Position numbers and translations under genes: made by a program
In this document: piece after piece, positions 49,744 through 58,764 of the stretch
Position numbering within the stretch: the stretch's first letter is position 1
Layout of the letters: the number at the start of each line of letters is the position of its first letter
Notes under the pieces: generated by a model
Told to the model about the DNA's origin: nothing
The model's input: the letters and a program-made list of their open reading frames with translations, nothing else
Database searches by the model: none
From: Kluyveromyces lactis
Lineage: Eukaryota; Ascomycota; Saccharomycetes; Saccharomycetales; Saccharomycetaceae
Direction of reading: 5' to 3'
DNA: 64,000 bases
Assembly (NCBI RefSeq): GCF_000002515.2
Contig: NC_006037.1
Location: 682,001-746,000 of the forward strand

Positions 49744-49842
49744 TCTCCCGGGGGCGAGTCGAACGCCCGATCTCCAGATTACAAATTGCTTTGTGTTTTC
49801 AAATTACAGTCTGGCGCCTTAAACCAACTTGGCTACCGAGAG
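49744..49842 (-). tRNA. tRNA-Tyr (anticodon GUA) with 24-nt intron
   Basis: Exon 1 is 49842-49804, the intron 49803-49780 and exon 2 49779-49744, giving a 75-nt mature tRNA. The anticodon stem is CCAGA/TCTGG and the loop CTGTAAA, with the intron one base after GTA as in all yeast tRNA introns. Apart from the anticodon-stem pair it equals S. cerevisiae tRNA-Tyr, whose intron is 14 nt. The intron is AT-rich. Confidence 0.97.
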
Positions 49843-50628
49843 GAAGCTTGCGTGTGGAGCGATTTCCCAGTCAACTCGGTGTGCCGTGGGTACCCCGCGT
49901 AAATAAGCCCATAGACCCTGTTTAGACTTATTTACCTATTTGCATTAATGATAGATGATACAAGATACTGTGAGATATGGATTCATCACATACTGAAGGT
50001 TTTGAATTGGTATCACGTGATTTGGATGTCCAGAATCACCAATGAGGAAAAGGAATATTATGCAACTCCGTATAAAGGTTTCAAAGCTTTCCCGGGTTCC
50101 AAGACAAGGCATCGTGTTTATCTAGAAGTAGTGAAGTCAGAGTACTAGTTTGACAGATGGATCTACTGCTTAATTAGACAAATGAAACTAGCGGGGCTAG
50201 GAAATTTTATTCCGAACAAGGACAGTAACTGGTCCACAGAAATTCTGTCCGGAATGGGTTAAACGAACATCATATAGTTCGGAAGATTTTTTTACCACTG
50301 CAGTATTTGAACTATTAACAAAATATGGAGAGAAGCTATCAGTCAAATCAAGGAAGATATGGTTTCATCAGATCCACGGATATTATGGAAAGAAGGGGAC
50401 TAAAATGTACCGCAATTCCTTTGATAGAAAGAGATATCGTGAGACTGATCTAATATTGGATTGTCTAGAACAAATGATAGTAGAAACTTAAGCCACGGTA
50501 TCTTATATACTAAGAAATGAACTGGATCATTACGGGCATGTAAATATACCGACAGCACTGAGAGTAGTCCTCGTGATATGCATTTTAACACCTAGTCCTA
50601 CAGCAAACTGACGCTTCCATGCAATCTC
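49843..50628. other. Intergenic between tRNA-Tyr and tRNA-Gln
   Basis: The 786 bp contain CACGTG at 50014-50019 and only short frames (for example a 66-codon ORF 49948-50148 and a 42-codon one from 50323). None resembles a protein I know. There are no long terminal repeats, so no sign of a tRNA-targeted element. Confidence 0.4.
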
Positions 50629-50700
50629 GGTTGTATAGTGTAGTGGTTATCACTTTCGGTTTTGATCCGAACAACCCCGGTTCGAATCCGGGTACGACCT
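50629..50700 (+). tRNA. tRNA-Gln (anticodon UUG)
   Basis: The 72-nt cloverleaf has acceptor GGTTGTA/TACGACC, anticodon loop TTTTGAT (TTG) and B box GGTTCGAATCC. It differs from S. cerevisiae tRNA-Gln(UUG) by a few bases, including a compensated acceptor pair. No intron. A ten-T terminator follows at 50704-50713. Confidence 0.97.
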
Positions 50701-50703
50701 ACC

Positions 50704-50713
50704 TTTTTTTTTT
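50704..50713 (+). terminator. Pol III terminator of tRNA-Gln
   Basis: Ten T in a row, 3 nt after the tRNA end. Confidence 0.85.
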
Positions 50714-51199
50714 CTCACCGAAAAAAAAGACAAACTGCCAGCCCCTCAGTTAAGCTCAGCTCAATTCTATTTATCCGGGTGTCAAAACCACTGAATCACA
50801 GTCCGTTTTTTTCCGGTTTTCGGTTCTCAAAAAGAAATATGCTATATACACTTCAATCCATCGCCATTGCCATTGCCATTACAGGACTTGCAACTTTACA
50901 TTCAGGACCTGGGAATATGCATCCAGCTTCTAGTAGCGTTTACGTCTGTCCTTTTCATCTCTTGAGTGAAAAAAAATTAAAAAAGCTTTGAATATTTAAA
51001 CATATATATATATATATCAATCCGATATTTATTCACTCACACAACACATGCTCATATATATATATATATATAGATATATATTGGGATATTGCCTGAATTA
51101 GCACAATTATATTACCACTGTAGTTCACAAACGTTATCTGCTTCGTCTCTCGCTCCACATATTTGCAGATAACTAACTTTATCTTTTTCCTAGAAAGTA
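50714..51199. other. tRNA-Gln to NDE gene intergenic, TA microsatellites
   Basis: TA tracts lie near 51002-51017 and 51055-51080. A CCATTG triplet series occurs near 50860-50878 in a chance ORF. No recognised factor site. Confidence 0.4.
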
Positions 51200-53302
51200 A
51201 TGTTTGCTACCGGTATCAGCAAAGGCCTTATAGGAGTGGCTTTGCCCATAAGATCCATTCATGGGTCAATGCGCGGCCCAATTCAAACGGTAAACAAACT
51301 GCCCTTACGGGCAGTTTGTTTGGCCTCTTTTAAGCCAAGTGTCAGAAATTTCCATGTCTCTTCCTGTCTTAGATCTGAAATTGAACAAGAGAAAAGTACC
51401 CCTCCAGTGGGTCTGGTAAAGACCAGTGGATTTACCAGTAAACTGGGCAAACTGGTGAAATGGTCCATTTTCACCGCTGGTATCGTTGCCTCTGGTGTTG
51501 GTGCTATCATTATCGGGTTCTTTATCTACGATTCCACCACTTATAAGTCATGCGGTACTGCCGTTGAGATCAAAGTGCCAAAGTTGGCTCTTAACCCAGA
51601 ACTCGGTGGTCCCGAGAATTTGCCCATCTTACGAGAAACTTTGGACGCGTATGACTCTGAAATGAAGGAATTGACCTCGTATAAGCCAAAATTGGTCGTC
51701 TTGGGGTCCGGTTGGGCAAGTGTTGGTTTGTTGAAGAATTTGAACCCAGGTGATTACGACGTTACCGTTGTGTCCCCTCAAAACTATTTCTTATTCACTC
51801 CGCTTTTACCATCTGCTGCTACAGGTACGTTAGAAGTGAAGTCTTTGATGGCTTCGATCCGTAAGATCGTTAACGACGTCAATGGTCATTATTTGGAAGC
51901 GTATGCTGAAAAGGTGGAATTTGATGAGAAATTGATCAAGGTATCCCAAATTAATACCAAGACCGGTGCCAAGGATTCCTTTTATTTGCCTTACGATAAA
52001 TTGGTCATTGCTGTTGGATCCACTTCAAACACCCACGGTGTCGAAGGTTTGCAATATTGTTCTCGTTTGAAAACTGCAGAAGATGCTATCACTCTAAGAA
52101 AGAAAATTAAAACGTTACTGGAAAGAGCTTGTTTACCTACCACGTCTGATGAAGAGCGCCGTAGGTTGTTAAGTTTCGTCGTTTGTGGTGGTGGCCCCAC
52201 CGGTGTTGAGTTTGCCGCAGAAGTTTTCGATTTGTTGAATGAAGATCTACCAAGTATGTACCCTCGTATCCTAAGGCAACAATTATCCGTCCACGTCATC
52301 CAATCAAGATCCAACATCTTGAACACTTACGATGAAAAAATCTCCGAGTATGCAACACAAAGGTTCAGAAAGGAAACTATCGATGTCTTGACCAATTCTC
52401 GTGTTGAACGTATCTTACCTGATCGTGTCATCTTCAAACAGAAAGATGATAAGACTGGAGAAGTTGAATTGAAGGAAATCCCATTCGGAATCTGTTTATG
52501 GTCTACTGGTGTCTCCCAGAACCCATTGACGAAACAAGTGGTGCATTCTTTGGCTCATTCCCAAAGAAACAAAAGGGCCATTGAAACTGACTCGTACTTA
52601 AGAGTTATCGGTGCCCCTACTGAAGATGTTTATGCTATCGGTGATTGTTCTACCGTGAGAACAGATTTGGCCGACCATACTGCCGATTATATCAGAAGAT
52701 TCATCGTTAACAGACATTTGTCTCTGACAAGAAGTAACGAGATCATTACCGATGAAGATATCAAGCATTTATCCCTTTCTTACAACGAAATTATCGATAT
52801 TGCAAAGCAAGTGGCTCGTAGACATCCACAGACTAGAGAACATTTGATCCATTTGGAAGACGATCTACCGAAATATGATGTTAACAAGTCGGGTCAATTG
52901 AATTTTGATCAAATCTCTACCTTGTTACGTGAAGTTGAGACTAAGGTTACCTCTTTACCAGCAACAGCTCAAAGAGCTCATCAACAAGGTAAATACTTGG
53001 GTAAGAAATTGACTAAGGTTGCTAGATCTGCCAATAAGGACAGCATCCAAGGAATCCACGAAAAGGGTATCGATGAAAAGGTTTATAGACCTTTCAGATA
53101 CGTCCATCTAGGTTCCTTAGCCTACATCGGTAACTCTGCCGTGTTTGACTTGCCTGGTTACTCTTTCGTTGGTGGTTTGATTGCTATGTATTTGTGGAGA
53201 TCCATTTACTTTGCCCAAACCGTTTCTTGGAGAACAAGAGTCCTTTTATTCATGGATTGGTTGAAGAGAGGTATGTTTGGTAGAGATATTCTCAGTGAAT
53301 GA
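51200..53302 (+). CDS. NDE2: External mitochondrial NAD(P)H:ubiquinone dehydrogenase (NDE type, likely KlNDE2)
   Basis: The 700-residue product has a long presequence rich in Arg/Ser (to about 58) and a membrane segment at about 89-110 (WSIFTAGIVASGVGAIIIGF), so the catalytic domain faces the intermembrane space. The FAD site is VVLGSGWASVGLLKN (near 170), the NAD(P)H site VVCGGGPTGVEFAAEV (near 331), and DVYAIGDCST completes the FAD fold. An insertion near 555-570 (YDVNKSGQLNFDQI) resembles an EF-hand loop. S. cerevisiae Nde1/Nde2 are about 560 residues. K. lactis Nde enzymes also oxidise cytosolic NADPH (known), feeding the respiratory chain without complex I. NDE1 versus NDE2 naming rests on recalled chromosome-A location. 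Confidence 0.9.
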   Translation: MFATGISKGLIGVALPIRSIHGSMRGPIQTVNKLPLRAVCLASFKPSVRNFHVSSCLRSEIEQEKSTPPVGLVKTSGFTSKLGKLVKWSIFTAGIVASGVGAIIIGFFIYDSTTYKSCGTAVEIKVPKLALNPELGGPENLPILRETLDAYDSEMKELTSYKPKLVVLGSGWASVGLLKNLNPGDYDVTVVSPQNYFLFTPLLPSAATGTLEVKSLMASIRKIVNDVNGHYLEAYAEKVEFDEKLIKVSQINTKTGAKDSFYLPYDKLVIAVGSTSNTHGVEGLQYCSRLKTAEDAITLRKKIKTLLERACLPTTSDEERRRLLSFVVCGGGPTGVEFAAEVFDLLNEDLPSMYPRILRQQLSVHVIQSRSNILNTYDEKISEYATQRFRKETIDVLTNSRVERILPDRVIFKQKDDKTGEVELKEIPFGICLWSTGVSQNPLTKQVVHSLAHSQRNKRAIETDSYLRVIGAPTEDVYAIGDCSTVRTDLADHTADYIRRFIVNRHLSLTRSNEIITDEDIKHLSLSYNEIIDIAKQVARRHPQTREHLIHLEDDLPKYDVNKSGQLNFDQISTLLREVETKVTSLPATAQRAHQQGKYLGKKLTKVARSANKDSIQGIHEKGIDEKVYRPFRYVHLGSLAYIGNSAVFDLPGYSFVGGLIAMYLWRSIYFAQTVSWRTRVLLFMDWLKRGMFGRDILSE
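51292..51321. repeat. Perfect inverted repeat inside NDE coding sequence, 13-bp arms, 4-nt loop
   Basis: AAACAAACTGCCC (51292-51304), loop TTAC, GGGCAGTTTGTTT (51309-51321). It encodes VNKLPLRAVCLA in the presequence, where constraint is low. In the mRNA it would be a stable hairpin about 95 nt after the AUG. Confidence 0.95.
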
Positions 53303-54460
53303 TTAATGCGTTACATTCAATGAGCCCACTGATGTATTAAACTAATACTTGTAAAACCCCCAATGAAGGAATCATCCAGAGAAGTGGAATAAAAGTTAAA
53401 AGCTACCAAAAAAAAAAAAAAAAAAACAAGAGAAAAATAAAAGATGAAATATCAAGAAAGAGCCAGAGTTACTGGAATTCAATCCCATCTCAACTCCAAC
53501 TACTATTGAAAACTTTAATCCCATAATAATTAACTAATGTCCTGTAACGATTGTCTCATGTTTTCTTTTATTCATAAATGAACAACATGGATGAAATGAA
53601 AATAAAAGAAGAAGAAGAAGAAGAAATAATAATTCTCTTAGAGATTTTAATGAACTATACTATTGATAAATCTGAATTCACTGACGTAACCCTGACATAC
53701 AAAATGTGTTTGGAGTTTGAATCCTTAATCGAAACATGTGTTACGTATTATGCCTATATTCCTTTATAAATGATAAAGATGTTTTATCAATGATGATCAT
53801 AGATATCGATATTTTCCGTCCTATTAGAACTGGTGAAATATCCTGCATGGAATGATAACATAAGTGTGGGGTTGTAAGCATAGCACCATTTTCATGCCGT
53901 CACATTAGCTGCTCATTTTTTTTTTTGTGGTCCTATCCCGTTGTCTCATTGCAAATCAATTTAATCTGACATCTGTCGACGACACAAAAAACTTGACACA
54001 AAGTTGAAAATAAATTCATAAGAGAGAAGTTTACAAAAGCATATAAAGGGTAACTCACACCAGTAAAACATTATTCAATCCTCTAAAGTGGGTGGCTGTT
54101 TCTACTTTGTGATATTTTTTTGTGGTTCTTTTGGATATTTGTCCTATTCATGTGATTCCATTATTTTACATCTTTGAAGGATTAAACCTAGTACAAATAA
54201 TAAGATAGAAGTACGGCAGGAAGGTGTTCTGAACTCTCAGTGACCAAATAATAATTACAAGGAAAGAGACTAGTTGCCAGGTTTTGCTCAACATAAAATT
54301 TTCTGGTTGTACTGTGTACAATATAGAAACTCCGAATACATTTCTGAATCAAGAAAAGATAATAGTTTTCTGTCATTTAGCGAGTGAAAGTTAATCATTG
54401 CAAACCGGACCGTTTTGAACCATTTGCTTATTAGTATTTTCATCTTTCAAGGCAGAGATC
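53303..54460. other. NDE-PES4/MIP6 intergenic, no gene seen
   Basis: This 1158-bp, AT-rich gap holds an A18 tract near 53407 and a GAA-rich 63-codon frame (53578-53769) that I judge spurious. A long leader or promoter of the RRM gene is likely, as it is the only gene reading away from this gap. No snoRNA boxes recognised. Confidence 0.4.
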
Positions 54461-56761
54461 ATGTCATTCGAAGCTGAATCCTCGTTGACGTTAAGTGATA
54501 TTCCTTTGAATATTCAAAGGAATAATAATATACATCATCATGGTAACAGTAAATACTCGCTTGTGAAAGGTTTGATGGGTAAGACTGTTAAGAATGAAAG
54601 GTGTAATTCCAAGAAGGAGGAAGAGAATACCGCTGAACAAAGTGATGATGATGAAGATGACGAAAATAATAACGGTAATAGTAGTAATAATCACCATCAG
54701 CATCACGGCAGAGGTGAGAAATCTTATCAGCATCAAAACCAACTGCATTCAGCAACTGATTCAAGAGGTTCATCCAGTACCGATACCACGTCAACTGGCA
54801 GCGATGTAGTTAATCTTTCAAATTCAAAACATTCCACTCAACAGACTAATACCATGAAATCAGAGAAACAAACTGCATTATTTATTGGAGATTTACCAGG
54901 TAACGTCACTGAAGATATGTTGCATAATATATTTAACAAGTTCAAATCTTTCAATTCAGTCAAGATTTGTGTTGATTCGAATACCAAGAAGTCATTAGGT
55001 TATGGCTACTTGAACTTTGGCGATCCCAAAGATGCAGAAAATGCAGTTGATGAGTATAATTACATGCCGATCTTTGGAAGAGAAATAAGAATGATGCCAT
55101 CATTGAGAAACACTTATTTCAGAAAGAACATTGGTACCAATGTGTTCTTTTCTAATTTGCCCCTAGACAACACAAAATTGACGACAAGAGTATTTTATGA
55201 TGAATTCAAGAAGTTTGGAAAGATATTATCATGTAAATTGGATAGAAGAAAGAACATTGGATTCATTTATTTCGAGAATGATGCTGCAGCCAAGGAGGCA
55301 ATCAAACAGTACAATGGTAAAGAATTCTTTGATTCTACTATCATGTGTGGAGTTCATTTTGATAGAAATGTGAGGAAATCACCGGAATTTGAACAAAAGA
55401 TTAATAGGATCAACAATTTAACCGTCGTCAAAGAGAAATTAGAAATGGAGGATGATAACAATGTTACAACTGATCCTTCTGAAAATGGCAAGAAAGATGT
55501 GGTGGCTGGTAATGATACTGACGATGATGATGATGATAAAGCTGTTGGTAATGCAACGAAGTCTTTGGTAGAAGAAACAAACAAAGAGAGTAAAAACACC
55601 AAATTACCTCATCCCAATGCTATATTCGTTAAGAACTTACCAATTAACCCGAGCCATGATAACTTGTTGAATTTCTTCAGCAAGATTGGGCCTGTTAAAT
55701 CTGTGTACACGTCAGATGTTTCCAAATTCGATTCCTCTTGGGCCTTTATCACTTATAAAAGAATCCAGGATACAAAGACAGCCATTGAGAAGCTAAACGG
55801 CTGTAAATACATGAAAAGAACCATTGAAGTGAAGAAAACAGAAAGACATCATTTAGAAGAAAGTCAATTTGAAAACAATACCAGGCCAAATAATTACAAA
55901 AAGACTGTTTTCCTAACCAATTTAAGCGTAATCTGTAACGAAGAGTTCTTAAACTTCCTTTGTGGTCAAGAAAGAATCAAGACTGAAAGGGTGGTTGTTA
56001 GATACTACGAAGAAAAAACTGACACTTACTCTGGATACGTTAGATGTGCTTCAAGAAATGATGCTCAACGGTTGTTTGAATTGATGGAAAATAAGCTATT
56101 AGGTGATTCTGAAGTAAAGGCTTCTTGGCAACAACCCAAGGATGTTAAATTAATTGAAGTTGAGCCATCTTATCGTAACCATGATAATAATGGTAACACG
56201 TCGAACGATAGAAGAAGTCGTGGTTCTAAACATGGATATGTGTACAGGGCTCCTGCTCCAAACTACAGGCCACCTAAAAATGTCCGGAATTTCAACAAAC
56301 CAAGTGGTTCCAGAGTATCTCAGAATCCACAGATGATATACCATCATCCGAATCCTTATCACCAACTACAGCAACAGCATTATATTGGGAACATTCACCA
56401 ACCTATGGTTCCTAGAGCTGCAGCTGTTATGGGAGACTCTAGCATTAATAAAGGCGTTGGAATCGGTATTAGTATCGAAGAACCATCAAGAAAAGCTTAC
56501 AGTTACGAGGCTAAAAAACAATTGATCACCATGTTAAAGAAGGAGACTAAGAGATGCATTGACTTCTTGCAGCATCCAGTTGCCACTAGGGATGAAAATG
56601 TTTCTACTATTGCTTCCTATATTATGGATGTATACTACAAACCAAATTATGACACTTTGGCACAACTCTTGTTGTTAAAGACGGGCAACAATTATTACGA
56701 AAGAGTTTTCCAAAGCCAAGTGGAACTTGCCATTGAAAAGCTTGGTCTACAAGAAAGATAG
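54461..56761 (+). CDS. PES4/MIP6: RNA-binding protein with four RRMs (PES4/MIP6 family)
   Basis: The 766-residue protein has a His/Asn/acidic N-terminus. Four RRMs follow, with RNP2-like strands at about 136 (ALFIGDLP), 225 (NVFFSNLP), 385 (AIFVKNLP) and 480 (TVFLTNLS), and RNP1 motifs such as LGYGYLNF and NIGFIYFE. A low-complexity linker precedes a helical C-terminus (KKQLITMLKKETKRCIDFL). S. cerevisiae has two copies, PES4 (YFR023W) and MIP6 (YHR015W); Mip6 binds Mex67 and regulates stress and meiotic mRNAs. This is their single ancestor-type gene, adjacent to YSC84 as on both chromosomes. Confidence 0.93.
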   Translation: MSFEAESSLTLSDIPLNIQRNNNIHHHGNSKYSLVKGLMGKTVKNERCNSKKEEENTAEQSDDDEDDENNNGNSSNNHHQHHGRGEKSYQHQNQLHSATDSRGSSSTDTTSTGSDVVNLSNSKHSTQQTNTMKSEKQTALFIGDLPGNVTEDMLHNIFNKFKSFNSVKICVDSNTKKSLGYGYLNFGDPKDAENAVDEYNYMPIFGREIRMMPSLRNTYFRKNIGTNVFFSNLPLDNTKLTTRVFYDEFKKFGKILSCKLDRRKNIGFIYFENDAAAKEAIKQYNGKEFFDSTIMCGVHFDRNVRKSPEFEQKINRINNLTVVKEKLEMEDDNNVTTDPSENGKKDVVAGNDTDDDDDDKAVGNATKSLVEETNKESKNTKLPHPNAIFVKNLPINPSHDNLLNFFSKIGPVKSVYTSDVSKFDSSWAFITYKRIQDTKTAIEKLNGCKYMKRTIEVKKTERHHLEESQFENNTRPNNYKKTVFLTNLSVICNEEFLNFLCGQERIKTERVVVRYYEEKTDTYSGYVRCASRNDAQRLFELMENKLLGDSEVKASWQQPKDVKLIEVEPSYRNHDNNGNTSNDRRSRGSKHGYVYRAPAPNYRPPKNVRNFNKPSGSRVSQNPQMIYHHPNPYHQLQQQHYIGNIHQPMVPRAAAVMGDSSINKGVGIGISIEEPSRKAYSYEAKKQLITMLKKETKRCIDFLQHPVATRDENVSTIASYIMDVYYKPNYDTLAQLLLLKTGNNYYERVFQSQVELAIEKLGLQER
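54499..54524. repeat. 26-bp perfect palindrome inside coding sequence
   Basis: TATTCCTTTGAAT followed at once by its reverse complement ATTCAAAGGAATA (centre 54511/54512). It encodes DIPLNIQRNN near residue 14 of the PES4/MIP6 protein. Confidence 0.95.
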
Positions 56762-57091
56762 AAATAGGTGTCGTCCTGAAACTTAATTCAAGCCACGTAT
56801 AGTAACTATGTAATTTGCTAACTCAGATCTAATCAAAACGAATACTAAGTGCAAAGCTTTCACGTCAATGAGAGGTTTTATTTTATGGACATCTCAGGTT
56901 TTTATACATAAGTTAAGTTATATAAAGGTACGAGGGGTGGGATATTAATATGTTCTATTTCATTTTACGAAACTTTAACGTATTGGTTGCAGTATGATAC
57001 AAAGACAGAACGATCAGTTAATGATATTAATTTTGCGAGTTCATTATCGTAATGGAATAATAAGAAATGAAACGTTTTCAAATTTGTTTAT
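56762..57091. other. Convergent 3' region of PES4/MIP6 and YSC84
   Basis: The 330 AT-rich bases hold both 3' UTRs; nothing else seen. Confidence 0.4.
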
Positions 57092-58764
57092 TTACACCAA
57101 TTCAACATAATTGGCTGGGAAAATACCTTCTTTACCATTGACTCTTCCTGTCCACCAGTCGTCTTGCGATTCAGATTTCTTGATAATTGAGATAACGTCG
57201 CCCTTTCTGAACGGCAAGTCTCCGCTTTCTTCACCTTTGAAAGTGTAAAGAGCTACAGCCTTTGGTGCACCGGAATTTCTAGCTGGAGAGTTAGCAGAAG
57301 AGTTACCTCTTGGGCTACCACGGGAGAACGAACTGGATCCAAAGTCTGGTTTTTCCGATTTTGGTCTTGAAGGACCACCTCTAGCGTTCCTTGTATTGAG
57401 GTTTGTTCTTTCGAATCTATCATTTAAGTCATAAACTTCATCTTCCCAACGAGAGTTAGAAGAGGGTCCTTGTCTCCTAGAATAACGAGATGATGAGTAG
57501 CGTTCTTCATCTTCATCCAGGTAATCATCCGAGTCATCGCTAGTTGTAGATCTGTATGAATTAGCCCTTCTTCTAGTGGATCTAGTGTTAGGTCTTTGAG
57601 AATCCAAATCATCTGAATCGAAGCTAGATGGGATATCGTTATAGTACTCTCCGTCTTCGTCTTCGTCGTAGTCGTCATCATCATCGTAGTTGTCACCTCT
57701 TGGAGATCTATAGTTGAAGGCACGGGACTCTAGAACACGGAATAGAGGGTCTACCGATGGAGGAGGTCTGACACGGCCAGATAGAATCATCTTTGCGGTA
57801 CAATTGTTACCGTAGAACTTTCTGTTTGCCTCTCTTCTTTCAATGATCACCGAACCTTCTAACGAGACACCGGCAAATAAACCTTTAGTCTTAGAATAAG
57901 CGAAGATGGCAGCAACACCGCTAGTGGATGCAGAAGCTGCAGCTTCTGCGTTTCTACCCAATGGACCAGCCGCAACAGAGACGTTACCACCCAAAGTGAT
58001 AGAACCGAACTGTGAAAAAGATTTAACTGCATCCGCAGTGTTCAAGATGAAAACAAAATCGGTCAATTCAAGCCCTACCATACCACCAGCACCAGCACCA
58101 GCCATTGCGATGGCAGAAGGAGCAGACCAGCCACCATCAGGCAATCTAGCCACGATAACACCGGATCCTGCTCTACCACTGAAAAGGAACCCAGCTTTCA
58201 AAACGGTGATAATTGCTAGACCCTTTGCACTTTTCAAAACTTCTGGAGGAATAACATCGTTTGCCGAAAGAACCTGATTGGGTTTAACGAAGGATGCAAG
58301 AACCTTGGCTGCTTTTCTAAACATTAATTCGGGGTGGAAATCATAAAGTTTCAAATCATTATTTCTCAATGATCCTGGGGTCTTAACCCAAAGGACAAAC
58401 CCCTGGCTCATTATTGAAAAATAACAAAGTGGAACAGTGAATACTCAAAGCAGTTAGTAAATTGTACTGGGAGACTATGGTTGAATCTTTCAACAGTGAA
58501 TCATCTCGGGAGCAAGGAATTCAAAGTGTTTACTCTCATTATTCATCTCAGTTTCCCAACTGAGATGAATATAATATAATACACCACAGAGTTCCAAGCC
58601 GAAGGCTTGGAACGATACGGTGTATCATCAGCATATCAAGTAAACCGATCCCTTTGCAACCTGCCACAACTTGAAGGGAAACTAAATCAACCAAAAAAAA
58701 AAAAAGGTCACACATACTTCGTCTCAGATTTAAGAGATCTAGGAATAGGATTGTTGATACCCAT
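57092..58764 (-). CDS. YSC84: Actin-patch SYLF-SH3 protein (YSC84/LSB3 family), spliced
   Basis: Exon 1 (58764-58718, 47 nt) encodes MGINNPIPRSLKSET plus two bases. The intron is 58717-58317, and exon 2 (58316-57092) continues KKAAKVLASFVKPNQVL. The spliced product is 423 residues. The SYLF lipid-binding domain covers about 20-215 (GFLFSGRAGSGVIVARL, AMAGAGAGGMVGLELTDFV). An Arg/Ser/Asp-rich linker and a C-terminal SH3 domain (ALYTFKGEESGDLPFRKGDV, WWTGRVNGKEGIFPANYV) follow. It bundles actin and binds Las17 in endocytosis. The exon-1 peptide is identical to the start of S. cerevisiae Ysc84, which makes the intron secure. YHR016C and YFR024C-A are the duplicated copies. Confidence 0.96.
58540..58571. 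repeat. Perfect inverted repeat in YSC84 intron, 14-bp arms, 4-nt loop
   Basis: TATTCATCTCAGTT (58540-58553), loop TCCC, AACTGAGATGAATA (58558-58571). Confidence 0.95.
58591..58613. repeat. Perfect inverted repeat in YSC84 intron, 10-bp arms, 3-nt loop
   Basis: GTTCCAAGCC, loop GAA, GGCTTGGAAC. The closing C-GAA-G is the classic ultra-stable DNA mini-hairpin loop. Confidence 0.95.

Larger units (their letters stand above)
58317..58717 (-). other. YSC84 intron, 401 nt
   Basis: The donor is GTATGT (58717-58712), the branch TACTAAC (58459-58453) and the acceptor TTTAG ending at 58317, 136 nt past the branch site. Six AG dinucleotides lie between branch and acceptor. The phase-2 join ACG-AA|A-AAA restores TKKAAK. 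Two strong inverted repeats (58540-58571, 58591-58613) lie between donor and branch point. Confidence 0.93.

Noticed and set aside
49843-50628. Possible mobile-element remnant between two tRNA genes
   Set aside because: No terminal repeats, primer-binding site or element-like protein fragment could be seen.
53578-53769. 63-codon ORF with a Glu run
   Set aside because: It comes from a GAA microsatellite in AT-rich DNA and lacks conserved features.
57930-57949. 20-bp palindrome GCAGAAGCTG/CAGCTTCTGC in YSC84
   Set aside because: Explained by Ala/Ser/Glu codons of the conserved SYLF segment (AEAAASAS).
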